The notes: generated by a model not told the origin, from the letters alone. A DNA stretch of 64,000 bases from Iris pallida (GCA_029216955.1 JANAVB010005597.1:47047280-47111279); one strand, 5' to 3'; positions 11,365 to 24,000 are shown, counted from the stretch's first letter. Numbers and translations are program-made.

Positions 11365-13250
11365 TGTAACGCCTCAGTCCCAAAATACGTAGGACTAGGA
11401 ACGTAGACATGCCAGCTGTATTCATACGATGTACATGGGCCTCGTATGGATACATAAGCTGTAAAATGCAGTAGAACCATAACTAATCTCATCCACACAA
11501 AAATAAATAAATAGAAGATATCATATAAAGATAATAAATTGTCTTGATACAATATGTTGGGCGGAGACAAATCCACTACCAATAAGTAAAGGAAAAATAC
11601 ATAAGAAAAGATATGAATTTGGCGAGCGAAGCGAAGACGATCCAAATGCAATCATCCTCGAAGAAGTAGCGATGATCACGGCTGAAGCTAGAACACCTGC
11701 GAAAGACAATAGCACACACCTGGAGAGATAACCAGGTCCTCAGAGGGACGTAACAAGACACATAATATCATGCCATATAAACTGAATAAATATTGCTCAA
11801 ATAAATAAGTAAATCGAATTATAACATGTTCCAATATGCACCTACTGAACGAGCGTACCATCCCTCCAACCAAACAAGGACAGGAGATGATAAACTAATT
11901 CACGGTGATGTACCTTTCCATGCTATGAATCCGATATGGTATCCGGACCCCAACAAGGTTCAATACCTTCTCATCGAAGTAGTAAGTCACACCTACAACC
12001 AAACAAGGACAAGATGTGACGAACTAATCCGCGACAAGTTATTGTTCCAAGCCACGGTCAGATACAAGTCCCCAAACCAAAAGTACTCGTACCTAACGGA
12101 TAATGTAGCCTAACCGTTCTAAGTGATATGTAGTTAAGAACAATCCTTCCTACGCATGGACCCTGGCTAAATAGGATCGGCATAGTCCCCCCTTGGGCAC
12201 CAGAGGCCCCATCAGTAAGAGCATGACGTTCTACAGAATCGTCAGTGGCCGTCAGTAATCATGGGTCATCAACCCCGTATCTCCAGCGGAGAGTCCGGGT
12301 CACAAGGGAAGTGCATCGAAGCCCATACGCTAAGGAATTGTCCTCCCCGCCCAATGCCTACTGTGTTGTATCCACAACACAAACTACTATAACCGCTAAG
12401 TCAAACTAGCATGCAACCTCTTTTAGCGGTTATTCCTATCGCACGGCTTGTACGTACTGGTGGCCAGCCAATCACGCACTTTCGTGTCCTACATGCGACA
12501 CACAACTTCGTGGTACAACGTGTCAAGGCCAATGAATGCAACACACATGGTGGTCCCTTAAATCTAGGTTTAATTTGTAAGAAAAATAATACACAGCAGG
12601 AAATATAAATGAACAGTAAGTTCTAACAGTTATGCCATGTATCATAGTTTATTTTGCATAAAGAAAATAAGTAATGCATGAAATATGAGCTAGAATAAAT
12701 AAACAACTAATGGCAAGGTGTCTTGCCTGGTAGTACGCCTGGTGTGCTGCGATGATCAAGGTGGCATAAACTGGGATTTTGCTATAACAACTACACAAGG
12801 GGATCTCTGATGGTGGCATGGACAGTTCTATTAGGTCTAGAACGGTCAAATTAGTTAGGATGGACATACGGTAATCTCGAAATTGGCGAAGGAATAGAAA
12901 TAACGGGATTGGTCATAGAAAGGGGAAAATCAAAGAAAAATGGATAATGAAATATTTATGATTTTTAGAAAGCTATTTATAATAATATACTTGAGAAACG
13001 AAAAAGAAAAACTAAAAATAAATTTTTGCTTAAATATATGAAAAATAATTTTGGAAACTATGATTTTACCTATCAAAATGTTTTTAAGTAAAAACTTTTG
13101 AAAACATCGAAAATCGTTTTAGGGTTAAGCCCTAAATTTTGGTCAAATAAAATTCAGAAAATTTGTCACTAATAACTTCAGATAAATCACATTAAAATAT
13201 AATAAAATATATAATGATACCAAATGGTGTATTACTAAATAATTTCAATC

Positions 13251-13253
<3 letters not shown>

Positions 13254-13304
<51 letters not shown>
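13254..13304. repeat. (TA)n microsatellite in element A 5' LTR
   Basis: About 25 TA units, allelic in position to the shorter array in the other LTR. Confidence 0.95.
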
Positions 13305-13306
<2 letters not shown>

Positions 13307-14676
13307 TTTAAAGTACAATATATACTAATAATAACGGCATCTATCCAAGCCTTACTAATAATTATACAACAAAATTAATAATAAAAATATAAATAATCAC
13401 CCCTTACTGCAAGCAAATACTCATCTAACAAAAAGAGAAAAGAAAATTAATAAATAATAATGGTAATATGCAGCTTTATAGCTGTTGAGTGTTTCCCAAA
13501 AGAAATTATAAGAAAATAATAAAAAAAACTCAATTAAAATAACTTTAAACAGAAAAGAAAATTTGATAATAATTTAAAATAAAATAAATAATAAAAAAAT
13601 AAAAAAATAAAAAGAAATGTTGTTCTCTCTTTCGAGAGAACAGAGAACAGTACTGCTTAAAACGAAAGAAGAGAGAGAGAGAGGATGATGGGAAAACGAG
13701 AGGGAAAGCGAGTGAGCGCGAGGGAGAGGAAGAAGTCGGAGGGGTCGTTGGGTTTCCCTGCTCCGGCGGCGCTAAGGTGGAGGGAGCGGAGTCGGAAGGA
13801 GAGATCGGGAGGAAGAGAGGGTTTGAAGGAGGCGGCGAGGCCGCGGCGGTCGGCTGGTGGATGCAGCAGATCGAGGGGGAGAAAGGCGGACGGAGTGGAG
13901 ATCCGGCGGATGGTGGTGGTGACGCGGAGGATAGGGGGTTTGGCTAAGGCGGACGGGATCAGATGCTGGCTCGCCGGATGGGTGGTCGGCAGACGGCGCG
14001 ACAAAAAGGGCGACGTTCGCGCGGCCGGCTGGAGGCGATGGGTTCGTGGAGGGCGCGGCCGGGGAGGAAGGTCGCGGCGATGCGCGCGACGTTTGTTGGC
14101 CGCGACGGAGGGGCTCGACCGTGGTTTGGCTGGGCGGTCTGGACGCGGTGGCCCGATGACCAGAGGTGAGTAATTTTGGTTTTATTCTAATTTGGATTTG
14201 CCGGTGGTTGGTTTGGCCGATGGTGGCGGCGGCTATCGTGAGGGTGGTGGTGATGATGAAAGCTGTACGGTGATGATGGTGTGGGAATTTGGAGGTGGCG
14301 GTGGTGTATGGCTGGGTTCTGGCAGCGATGGCGGGGAGTCGGGCTTGGTCGGGTCGAACGGGACATAAGTCGGTGGCCGTTGCTAGGGTTAGGGTTAAAG
14401 TTAGGTTTAGGGTTTGAGTCGAGGACAGGTGGCCGGGGACGGTGGTCAGAACTGGGTTAGGGTTAGAAATTTCTATTGTGTCGGAGAAGTGTCCGACACG
14501 AAATCAATGTATTTGTATAAACATGGAATAAGATATTGGATTGACACCCGGGGTCGGACCCGAGGCCGTCACGGCTGACACGGAAGTGATGGACACCGAC
14601 ACGAGGCACGTACATGTTGTGGAAATATTTGTGGAACAATTTGGTGGATGATAAAAATAATGGAGGAGTACCTGCC

Positions 14677-14684
14677 TATTTATA
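14677..14684 (-). promoter_or_regulatory. TATA box of element A 5' LTR
   Basis: TATAAATA on the minus strand within CCTATAAATAGGC. It would start the genomic transcript of A, because this is the upstream LTR on that strand. Confidence 0.65.
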
Positions 14685-15394
14685 GGATGTGGAAATTCCT
14701 ATTTGGATAGGAACTAGGAATAGTTTAAACCCAATTTGGATATTTCCTAATTTAATTTAAAATCAAATCCTATCTAAATACAATCCAATTTAAATCAAAA
14801 TCCAATTCCAAATACAAATCAAATTTTAAATCATATCCCTCTAGTTTAAAATCTATCAAATAAATCTAATTTCAAATATAGTTACTAATTTAATCTATTT
14901 AAATAATTCAAAAATTAAATCAAGATTTAAATGGCCACTATAACTTCCAAATATATTTTTCAAAATACCAATAATAATAATTTCGAAAATAATAAATATT
15001 TTTAAATATCTTTTCGAATAATAAAATATTACTATTAATAAATTCTGAAAATTATATTTTTATTTAAAATAAACTAGCAAAATATCCATAAAGTATATGT
15101 ATGCACTAAGAATATTATTTATTCTAAATAAAAGACTTTTTATAAATAAAATCATAACTTTAGGAAATTTTGATAGCTAAATTAAATATTACATATACTA
15201 TTTTGAAACTATAAAAATAAGAAAATATTTTTCTAAAAATATGTACGCTCGCACATATTCGCACTCGTCGAGCAATTACGAAAAATATAATTTCATGCGC
15301 GACGTACAATACGGCTACGCGAAGTACATTACAAAAAAAATTAAATCAATACCAAATTTATTAAAAAAATAGTAGAAATTTTAGGGGTTTTACA

Positions 15395-15399
15395 CATTA
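15395..15399. repeat. Target site duplication of element A (right, CATTA)
   Basis: Matches CATTA at 169-173. Confidence 0.9.
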
Positions 15400-17549
15400 C
15401 GCTGAGGCGTTGACTCAAAGAGTCGCGTAGTCGCATTGACCGAATGAAATGTATCGATTTGAATCGATACGAGAGTTACGTTGTCCCGAGCAACGCATCG
15501 AACTGAGTCGATGCGAAGAGTTGTCTTGTCCCAAAGAATGCATCGAGTGAATCTATGCGAAGCACCGCGTTGCCACAAAGGATGAGTGCGTTGAATCGGC
15601 TCGAAGATTCTAAGAAATCGAATCGACCAAGGCGCAAGTCCGAATCGATGCAAGTATTAATTTTAGTTGGTTTCATGTGCAGGTTATACGTTGACGCAAA
15701 AATATTAGAGGTCGATCTTTTGCCATATTTAGTAAGGGGTCCGCGAAATCAAATCGTCGCCTTGCGACGGGCTGAGACTTGGGCACGGTAAGCCAAATCG
15801 GACGTATAATTCAATGAAGCATGAAGTGCTCGAATGGCTAAGTCAGAAGAGTGGCCGTGCAACAAAGTTATAAAATCGAGCCGCATCGGCTCGGCAAAAC
15901 CATAAAGGCGTATCGACTCAAGGTGGGAGGATTGACTTCTTTTTACTCCTTCATGCGATAAGTCAAATATATTATTGTATGCTAAGTTAACCTATCGACG
16001 CCACGGGCGTGGTCCGATCGAAAGATAAATCGTAGTGTGAGTCGAAAACTAAGTTAGAACAATTGAAATAAAACGTGCATCATATGCACGAGTCGCTATG
16101 GGACATTAAATATCGCAAAGGCGAGTGCCTCGGTGCGCAAGCCGCAAGAACATGGGATAACTGTAATCGGCGAGTGTCTTAGTGCACGAACTATACCGTG
16201 CCTTCGCGCACGAGTTAGAAAAGCTAGAACATTGAAAGACAATAGGTGAGCGCCCTAGCGCACAAGCCCCGAACATTGAACACTAAGTTATAGAACATCG
16301 GAAATACGGTCGAAACGTGCCTACGTGCACGAGATAATAAAAGATGACTTCGTTGCGAGAGAATACAGTTGTGACATGAATGTGACAGAACTGTCGGATG
16401 TGGCATGATGCCTCGAAAGGTGTTCGAGACCTTCGGGTCGTTCGGTTGAGGAACATTGAGTTGAGGCATAATGCAATTGAACATTGAAACGAAGTACGAA
16501 ATGTAAGAACATAGAAAGTTAACGGAAGAAAAGCGAGATGATAAAGTCTGAGTCTCGGACTTAAGACTATGCTTGGTCATTTGAATAATAAGGGCATTGC
16601 ATGGTCGAATGGGATGGACTTGAGATTAAATATGATAATGACTCGTGCACGAGTGTTTTCCCCAAACGGTTAACTGCCGGAGCGCCCCGGAACCGCTTGG
16701 CCTAGGAGGGAAATGAATAATCTTTGTAGGCGCACATCCTTAAGACTAGTAGCACTCGCTTATAGATGGGAAAAGCCGCAAATGATGGTATGCAGCGGGA
16801 ACATTTCGGTTGTTGGGACCGCAACCCACCCGTTAAACGCCGGGCAGCCCGACCAAAGAATGAGAAAAGAAGGAGTGAAAAGAAAGTAAGGAACTCCTTT
16901 AGTCCATTCCGGCGCGGATACGCCAACGACCTTTATATAGCTAAGGAACGATGGATTGAAAGTGTAGGCTCGTAAGCGTCCCGCACATAGATCCTGCTTA
17001 GAGATGCACTTATAACATAACAGGGAAGGAATGGGGCGCATTCCCTTGCGTCGGTGCAAGGGCGAGTGCATCGACTTGGTAAGAAGTCGCGCCACGATTC
17101 AAACACAAGATTGCTTGCCTGCTTGCATATTTCAATTTGAATAACATTCTTGCCATGCTAACATGCTTTATGCTTTCGAATATGCCATGAAATTGACCCT
17201 AAGGAGAACATAGCAAGATCATAAGCTAAGTTGCATGATTCAACATAAATACTAAAATGTCGGTTTGGAAAGAAGGTCTTTGCATCAGTACATGCGAGGA
17301 CGAACGTACTGATCCCCCACCAGCTTCATGCAGGGTGCAGGAAATGGATGGCTCGCAGCAAAGCGTTGCTTGAACGCCTTGAGGCTTGGAATGCTGAAGC
17401 GTATTGAAGCGTGCGATCGCATTGAAGCTCGGACTATGCAACAGGATTGATGCGGCCGAAATATAGAAGGCATGTTGCATGGAACGGTGAAATCCTTTGT
17501 GGACAAAAGAGAACCTCAGTGTTGTAGCCAATCTGGCATATATTGTTAG
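15400..17549 (+). repeat. Element E 3' LTR, middle segment, non-coding
   Basis: No reading frame here looks real. The stretch 15420-15660 repeats degenerate words such as GAATCGAT and GCATCGA. The stretch 16100-16340 repeats GGCGAGTGCC..GTGCGCAAG-like units roughly every 60-90 bases. TTTATATAG at 16932-16940 is a possible TATA box. It is assigned to E because the sequence resumes at 34155 when B is removed. Confidence 0.6.
16103..16340. repeat. Degenerate tandem repeats in element E LTR
   Basis: At least four imperfect copies of a unit built on GCGAGTGCCTNRGTGCRCAAG followed by an AAGAACAT-like tail. Spacing varies and copies are diverged, so the exact unit length is uncertain. Confidence 0.55.
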
Positions 17550-17554
17550 GCTAT
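17550..17554. repeat. Target site duplication of element B (left, GCTAT)
   Basis: GCTAT precedes the first LTR of B and recurs at 34150-34154 after the third LTR. The match spans the whole tandem array. Confidence 0.92.
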
Positions 17555-18211
17555 TGTAAAACCCCCTATTTTTTTATATTTTTTATTATTTTATTAGACT
17601 TAAAAAGTAATTTATGCAAATTATGATTTTTTTTAGAAATGACCTTAGCCATTGTTGAATTTTGGAACATGAGACTACCATAAGTTTTGGCCCGGAAAAT
17701 GTAGCAGTGTGCCTTGACAAGTATACCAGCCCGGGCGGGGAAAGCCTAGCCATGGTAATGACCAAACTAGGAAAACCAGACAGAGTTGTGAATGTAATTA
17801 TTTAAAGTATTTTAATAAAATATTATTTTATATATATTGATTTTTAGATGATCCAGTTTGTCCAAACCAGTTCGAATTGGGCCCGAACCAATTTTAGCCA
17901 TGTAAGCAGGTAGAGTGACCAAATGTGGCCATGTAGACATATTTTATGTACTTAGAAATGTCTCCTAAATTATTTTATAACTTTATGTACAATTTCTAAT
18001 TAGTTAAATATTTGTACAATTATTGGTATTTTATTTTTAAATAATATTTTACAAGATTGTACATGTTCCTGGACCCGAATAAGGGTGTGTGGTATAGTTC
18101 ACCCATTGGAGCAATTTTTATTAAATTATTATTATTAAAGTCATTTTGTGGAGATTTAATAAATATGCCTTCCTATTTAAATATTATTATTATTTTGAGT
18201 TGAATTATTAT

Positions 18212-18215
<4 letters not shown>

Positions 18216-18290
<75 letters not shown>
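18216..18290. repeat. (TA)n microsatellite in element B LTR 1
   Basis: About 37 TA units. The equivalent place in LTR2 and LTR3 has only about five units (TTTATATATATATG), so the array expanded in LTR1 or collapsed in the others. Confidence 0.95.
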
Positions 18291-18292
<2 letters not shown>

Positions 18293-18452
18293 TATGCTCA
18301 AATATATTAAATAATTAGATAGTTGACTTTTAAATGGTATTTGGATTTTAAATAAATTTTTGGTGTATTTATAGATATATACATATATAAATATGGATAT
18401 ATAAAGTAGATTAGATAAGATTTAGAAAAAAGGATTTAGAAAAAAAAAAAAA

Positions 18453-18493
18453 AGAGATTGGGTGGTCGGCCCCACCCGACCACCCCAATCTCT
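18453..18493. repeat. Promoter-proximal inverted repeat in element B LTR 1
   Basis: AGAGATTGGGTGGTCGG is followed after four bases by the inverted CCGACCACCCCAATCTCT, with one extra base in one arm. It lies about 130 bp upstream of the TATA box. Equivalent hairpins lie at about 25174-25212 and 31719-31754 in LTR2 and LTR3. Confidence 0.8.
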
Positions 18494-18618
18494 AATGTAT
18501 AAGCCAGCAGCGGCAGCACATTGTGCCCCCCTTTTTACAAAGAACTAGCAACAATAGCAGCAAGCAGCTGCATTAATATAGGGGCCGACCCCTTCATCAT
18601 TGACTCTTGGCCGAACCC

Positions 18619-18632
18619 ACTTATATATATAG
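18619..18632 (+). promoter_or_regulatory. TATA box and leader of element B LTR 1
   Basis: CTTATATATATAG is followed 20-40 bases later by AAACCCTAATCTCCTCC and a C/T-rich run, typical of a plant transcription start and leader. A 24-codon ATG frame (18718) and an AAG/GTATCT donor-like site (about 18797) follow. The same arrangement recurs near 25339 and 31886. Confidence 0.6.
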
Positions 18633-20218
18633 TTATACATATGTTATAAAACCCTAATCTCCTCCACTTATTTCCTCCTTCTTCTTCCACCCTCCTTCCT
18701 CCTACCCTCTCTCCGGCATGCTGTCCGCGAGCACAGCAGCACCCCGCGACAATGGCAACGGAAACAACGACAACAACATCGACAGAAATTAAAATCAAGG
18801 TATCTAACTTTATCGTGCGATTTCTCTCTTAGTTCTTGTTCGTTTTTGATTCCGTAAATTCGTGTAGAAAGCCCACATGACCCTCTTCGAAATCCCCCAG
18901 GTGGATTTCGATATGGCCATCTAACTTGCTCAAAAAATCGAGGCAAAGTTGGAGAAAAATTACTTTTCTGGAAAATTAAAAACTGTTTTAAAATACCAAC
19001 TTGTCGGCCACTTTTCTTTTTGTACAATAAGATTTTGTAGAAAATAATTGAAGACCGTCAAAGACAACATAACCGAGATTGTAGCGCACCTTCTGGATTT
19101 GCTTTCCATCTAGTGTGTAAAAAGTTACACGTAGTTAAAGTTTTCCGAAAAATTGTAAAATTCTGTTTTCAAAAAGTGGAAAAACACCCGATACGGCTTA
19201 CGCCCCGACAAACCGGGCGACGTGGTCGTGCACTATATGCATCAAAAGGCGCGTATGGATGTTGTCGACGTGTGGGAACTGACGGAACCCGATTTCGTTG
19301 CATATGCGCGACGAAATCAGTGCGTATCCGTCGAGATACCCCGTATCGACCCTTTGCAAATTAAGTCACAACTTTGTGCACACTCATCATATCGTAATGA
19401 AACTTGTGCCAATGGACTCAAAATATTTTTTTGGTCCTGTGAGCCAAGTTTGGTCCGATTCTGAGACCGTTGATCGGGATGCACTTTTGGCGGGCCCACA
19501 ATCCTACTCAACGGGCAATTTTGTGCACGGTCCACCGGAATCCAAAATTGGACATACCGTTGGATTCGTCTCAACAAAATAAATCCGTAGACATGTAGTT
19601 TGACGACTTTAGAGACAGTAGATATTGGCACATATTTCGGTGTAAAGCGGGTACAATGGCGGACATCGTTTTGACCCGAAATTACGATTTTGCCCCTGTT
19701 CCAGAATTTAACTTTTGGACAGGCATTTTCTAGGCATATCTTATATTCCAAATTTGTTCGTGATGTTTGTTGCAGCATCCGAAGTCATCTGCGGGATTTG
19801 GCTTTTCTTGCTTTGTTTATTTGCCGGTTCGAGCTACAAGATTATTCTCTTTTTGCACATAACCCCAGGTAAGACACCTTGCCTTTACTGTTTAATTTCT
19901 TGCTCAATATCATGTATGCTTTTTTCCTTATGTTGTTCTTTCAAAAACATATATAGATGCAAATTATTATACTTATGCAATTGGCTTAGAGTTAAGGGAC
20001 CACCGTAGGTTTAGTGCATCTCATAAACTGTTACGATGTGCCACGGATTGTGTGTGAGTTGTGAGTCGTATATAGATGCGAACTTGCTTGCTGACTGATC
20101 ATTGGCGCGTATAGGCCGTGCGTTAGGATATAACTGCTAATAGATTTGTGTAGAAGACTTGGCAGTTATTAAGGATTAAACAGTGTCGTGGAGTCGACAC
20201 ATGTATAGTATCATTAGG

Positions 20219-20366
20219 AGTAGTGCTACAATTACAACCAAATGCTTACAACCCACTTACAACCTTCACCTATTGCTGACATGTGGACCATGGCCCACAT
20301 GTCAGCAAATGGGTGAGTGGTTGTAAGTGGGTTGTAAGCATTTGGTAGTAGACTTAGCATTATTCT
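20219..20366. mobile_element. 148-bp foldback MITE (Mutator-like) in element B LTR 1
   Basis: It is nearly palindromic: CCAAATGCTTACAACCCACT near the left end is inverted near the right end, and the centre is GACATGTGGACCATGGCCCACATGTC-like (given here only by its core). It is flanked by the 9-bp duplication ATCATTAGG (20210-20218 and 20367-20375). LTR2 and LTR3 lack it and keep one copy of a near-identical target. A 9-bp duplication fits Mutator-type elements. Confidence 0.85.
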
Positions 20367-21040
20367 ATCATTAGGGGGAGGGGACAGTTATTAGCGTAGG
20401 GACTACATTTTATTTTTACACACATTTTGGGCCGAGGGTGACTCTCATGAGCACTACCTTCTGTCCAGGCCGATAGCGTCTCGGATGAGCGCTACTTGCT
20501 GGCCACTCTCTATTACTTGCTTGCGTGAATCCGTTACAGCCCCTGCGTAGAACGTTGTCCTCAAAATGCATATCACATAGGATGGTTAGGAACATTTACT
20601 CATGCATACTTTTCTGTTGAGCTTTATTATTCAGTTTATCGGCATGATATTATGTGTCTTGTTACGTCCCTCTGAGGACCTGGTGATCTCTCCAGGTGTG
20701 TGTTTCGTAATTTTTTGCAGGTGCTCTAGCTAAGGCCATTCCTTCCTCCGTGATGATTGCTCTTGGACTCATTATTTCCTCTCGCTTGCTAAATTCTTAC
20801 CTCGTATATTTTTTCATATTTAATTTGGTTGGTAGTGGACTTTGTCTCCGCCCAACTATTGTGTACATGACAAATTTAAAGTTGCTTTTATATCATTATT
20901 TATCTTTGTGGATGAGATTTAGTACCTTGGTTACTGCATTTTACAATTTATGTATATATACGAGGGTCCATATACTTCGTATGTATACAGCTGGCATGAT
21001 TACGTTCTAGTACTACGTATATTGGGACCGGAGCGTTACA

Positions 21041-24000
21041 TATTTTTGTGGTGGCCCATGCAGGTCGAGTTTGTCACTTCGGTTACGTAATTGTACCAAT
21101 GTGAGCCTGCAACATAGGATTAGAATCTAGAAATCTCATCCATACAGCTTGACCTCTTTCCTTGGCTTCAAATTTTGAACTCTCGTTGCCTCCCTTGATT
21201 TTTGCATCTTGCTTGAACTCTTTCTACCGACACCCTATCATCTTGTGCTTAACCATGGTTAGAAGATGACTACACTACTATATACTTATTGGTCAACCAT
21301 ATGGCTAGAAAGATTGCATTGACAATTGGAATACACGGAGATTTTTAACTAAGTTATAAGGACATTTTCTAAATGGATGATTTAATGATTAGTAATTGGT
21401 AAAGTAGGATATTACCACGAAAGGTTTTTACCTTGAGATTTCTAAATAGTAAAAATCAGAGGATTTATAGGATTTCATACTTGGTTTAAGAAATTGATTG
21501 TCTTTTTGAGATTTAATATTTATGATTTATTGGGTTATAGTTATAATTCTTTACACAAGTATAAAATTGATTTGCTTTTCGAGTTGTGATATTTATGAGT
21601 TTTGGGTAATAGATATACATCTTTGAACAAATATAAAATTTATTTGATTTTTGAGTTTTAATGTTCATGATTTATTATATTATAGTTATGCACCTTTGAA
21701 CAGTTATAAATTTGGTTTGAAAATGATCTTAGCTCTTAAAAATGATCGTAGGAATTATTTAAATTTGAGTTGTACAACTTGCAATTTTTGTGTTTAGTAA
21801 ATTTTAAATTTTAAGTGAAAGTAATGATGGTAAATTTTGGTTTACAATAATTGAAAACGATTTTTGAGAAATTTTTTTCTTTATTTTAAATTGTGTCCTA
21901 TGATTGAGGATTTTTAAATCTATTTAGATTTCTGATAAAAAAAAAGAGATTTTGACTGATAAGATTATTTGCAAATTTAGTTTAATGCGGGATTGCTAAT
22001 ATTAAAATTTTGGGAGAATTTCGAAGGATGTGATGGAAAGTTATTTTGGTTGGTTAAAGGAAGTTACCATTTAAAAGTTATGATTTTGTTGGAATAACTT
22101 AGCAAGAATAGAAGTTAAAATTTATGAGAGCAATGAGCTTAATTTTTGAGATTGCTTTTAATATGCTAAGAGTTTTATTATAAGTTACTTAAAAAATTTA
22201 GAGTGTTAAATTTTGATTGATTGTGAAATTTTATGGATTCGTAAATTATGAACTCTTGAGTTAAATAGTTGAATTTAAACGTTAATTTTGGAAAAAGGTT
22301 AGTAGTAACGTGATAAAATTTTGCTTTGAGATTTATGAGAGTGGTTTAATTTTTTTATGATGAATTTGAACGGCTTGGAGTGAATACAAATTTTGGTGGT
22401 TTATTTTTGAAAGTTTAATTTTAAAACTTTTTGAGGAAACTTGAGTTAAATTTTAATGGTAGGCCCCAAGATAACCCTACCGAGTATTCCACACAAATTG
22501 CCATGTCACTCATGACCATGATAGTAGTATATACAAAAGTATTGTTAGTCATCTATCCAGCTAGGTGACTGTATTCCACCTCGACTTACGCGACCTTTCT
22601 TCAATTCTAGATCTTTTAATTGCGACCTTCTAACCCATTAGCAATTTGAATAATGATTTAATGGTTCCTTAATTGTATTCATCTAGGAGACTACCTTCTC
22701 TCCGAAATTGTGTTCCTAAATTATTTTTATGGATTCTTTAATTAATTTTATTTTATGCTTTAACTTGATCTTCTTTATTTTGTGCATTAATTATCATCTC
22801 GTGAACTCCCACTTTCTATTTTTGATCTTTTGGCGTCTCCTACCGTGACTTGTGTATTTGGAGCACAACACTAGACTTTTTCTTCCAATAAAATTCATAT
22901 GTAAGACCTAGACGAGCCCACCTTTCTGAAGACATATCATGTCCCACCAAAACCCATCTCCTTGTACTCTATTTCTTGATATGAACTTATGGTCAAAATG
23001 GCCAGACTATAATCCTTACCATGATACCAATATATTTTTCAACCACGGATAGGGATTCAACCTCGACTCAAATTCTTTCGACCCGATATGTGATTTTGTT
23101 CTACTTAATTCCTTAAATGCTTAAATTTGTACTTTATCTTGATTGCTTGACCCATTGTCCTATGATACTATTAGTTTAACTCTTGTAAGTTGGGTAGAAT
23201 ACCTCACCACTTAACAAAACTTTTTCCTTGTGAACCACATTGGTAAGTTCACTTAGACTATAAATTCAGAGGATCCTACCTTATCTAGTCTACCCAGCCA
23301 TAGATCAAGAAACACTAGGACAACTGTATAGGCCCAAACTTCGGACGAGCCTTGATTTTAAAAGATCCGGGACTATTTAATTTCCTTCATCAATACCTCC
23401 CTTGCACATATTTTGACTATCTCGTGCTGCTAATATAGCTTCAGTTTTGCAAGCTTATTTCATTATCAAGCTTGATCATGACATACTTTATTGGGTGCAC
23501 CCACTAACATATTGTCTAATCAGAACCGGTGCATGATGGTCTGATCAACCTATTGCACTTTGGTTCGCTTATCACATATTATTCTACGTGGATGGAGACA
23601 TAGTAAACTTGCCTTAGAGTCTCATCCGCGACAACCTTGGCAATTCTCTTTTGAAATTATTTTCGCCGCCTATGAATCCCGTAATTCGTACTCAATATAT
23701 AACACTTTCTTTGAAACCTTTGTTGTTCTTGTCTTTTACTTATTTTGGAAAGACAAGGCACTGTACTTGCTAAGATAGACTCAAGGTATTATCTTTGGTT
23801 GCCCAATCGGTTATTAATTTATACACAAGTGTAGATAGCCACCGACCGACTCATGTGGCTGTATCCTCGCCTTTAACGACTCCTCGTTCCTTAACCCTGG
23901 AATTGTTATCGTGTCCTCCCAATTATTCTTGAGCACTCGAGAATGATTCTAATCATCCACTTAAATCAAACTCTCAATCGAGGCGATTAGTCTCAAGTTT

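Larger units (their letters stand above)
174..15394 (-). mobile_element. Element A: non-autonomous LTR retrotransposon with giant LTRs and a tiny internal region
   Basis: Two long repeats (174-10133 and 11365-15394) match along their whole length apart from a CACTA insertion in the left one. They flank only 1,231 bp of non-coding DNA. Read on the minus strand each repeat begins TGTAAAAC and ends GGCGTTACA, and the whole is bracketed by CATTA. LTRs of about 4.03 kb against 1.2 kb of internal DNA is an extreme ratio. No gag, protease, RT or integrase sequence is visible. The LTR edges and the flanking internal blocks resemble elements B, C and D, so A is probably a non-autonomous relative of a Tekay-like chromovirus. 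Confidence 0.88.
11365..15394 (-). repeat. Element A 5' LTR
   Basis: This 4,030-bp LTR lacks the CACTA insertion. On the minus strand it runs TGTAAAAC ... GGGACTGAGGCGTTACA. It contains the TATAAATA box at 14677-14684, a GC-rich leader (about 13680-14470) and a TA microsatellite. The half nearest 11365 resembles the 3' halves of the B and C LTRs. Confidence 0.88.
17555..21040 (+). repeat. Element B LTR 1
   Basis: This LTR is 3,486 bp. It differs from LTR2 and LTR3 by an expanded TA array, a 148-bp MITE insertion and more substitutions. LTR2 and LTR3 share several bases against LTR1 (for example GGACTGGGGCG against GGACCGGAGCG at the 3' end). Confidence 0.92.

Noticed and set aside
13685..14173. 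162-codon open frame rich in Arg and Gly on the plus strand
   Set aside because: It is antisense to the element A LTR and lies in its GC-rich leader. The sister LTR carries the same DNA interrupted by the CACTA element. Composition explains the open frame.
16080..16340. Possible structured non-coding RNA
   Set aside because: Degenerate repeats within an LTR explain the pattern, and I saw no consistent fold.
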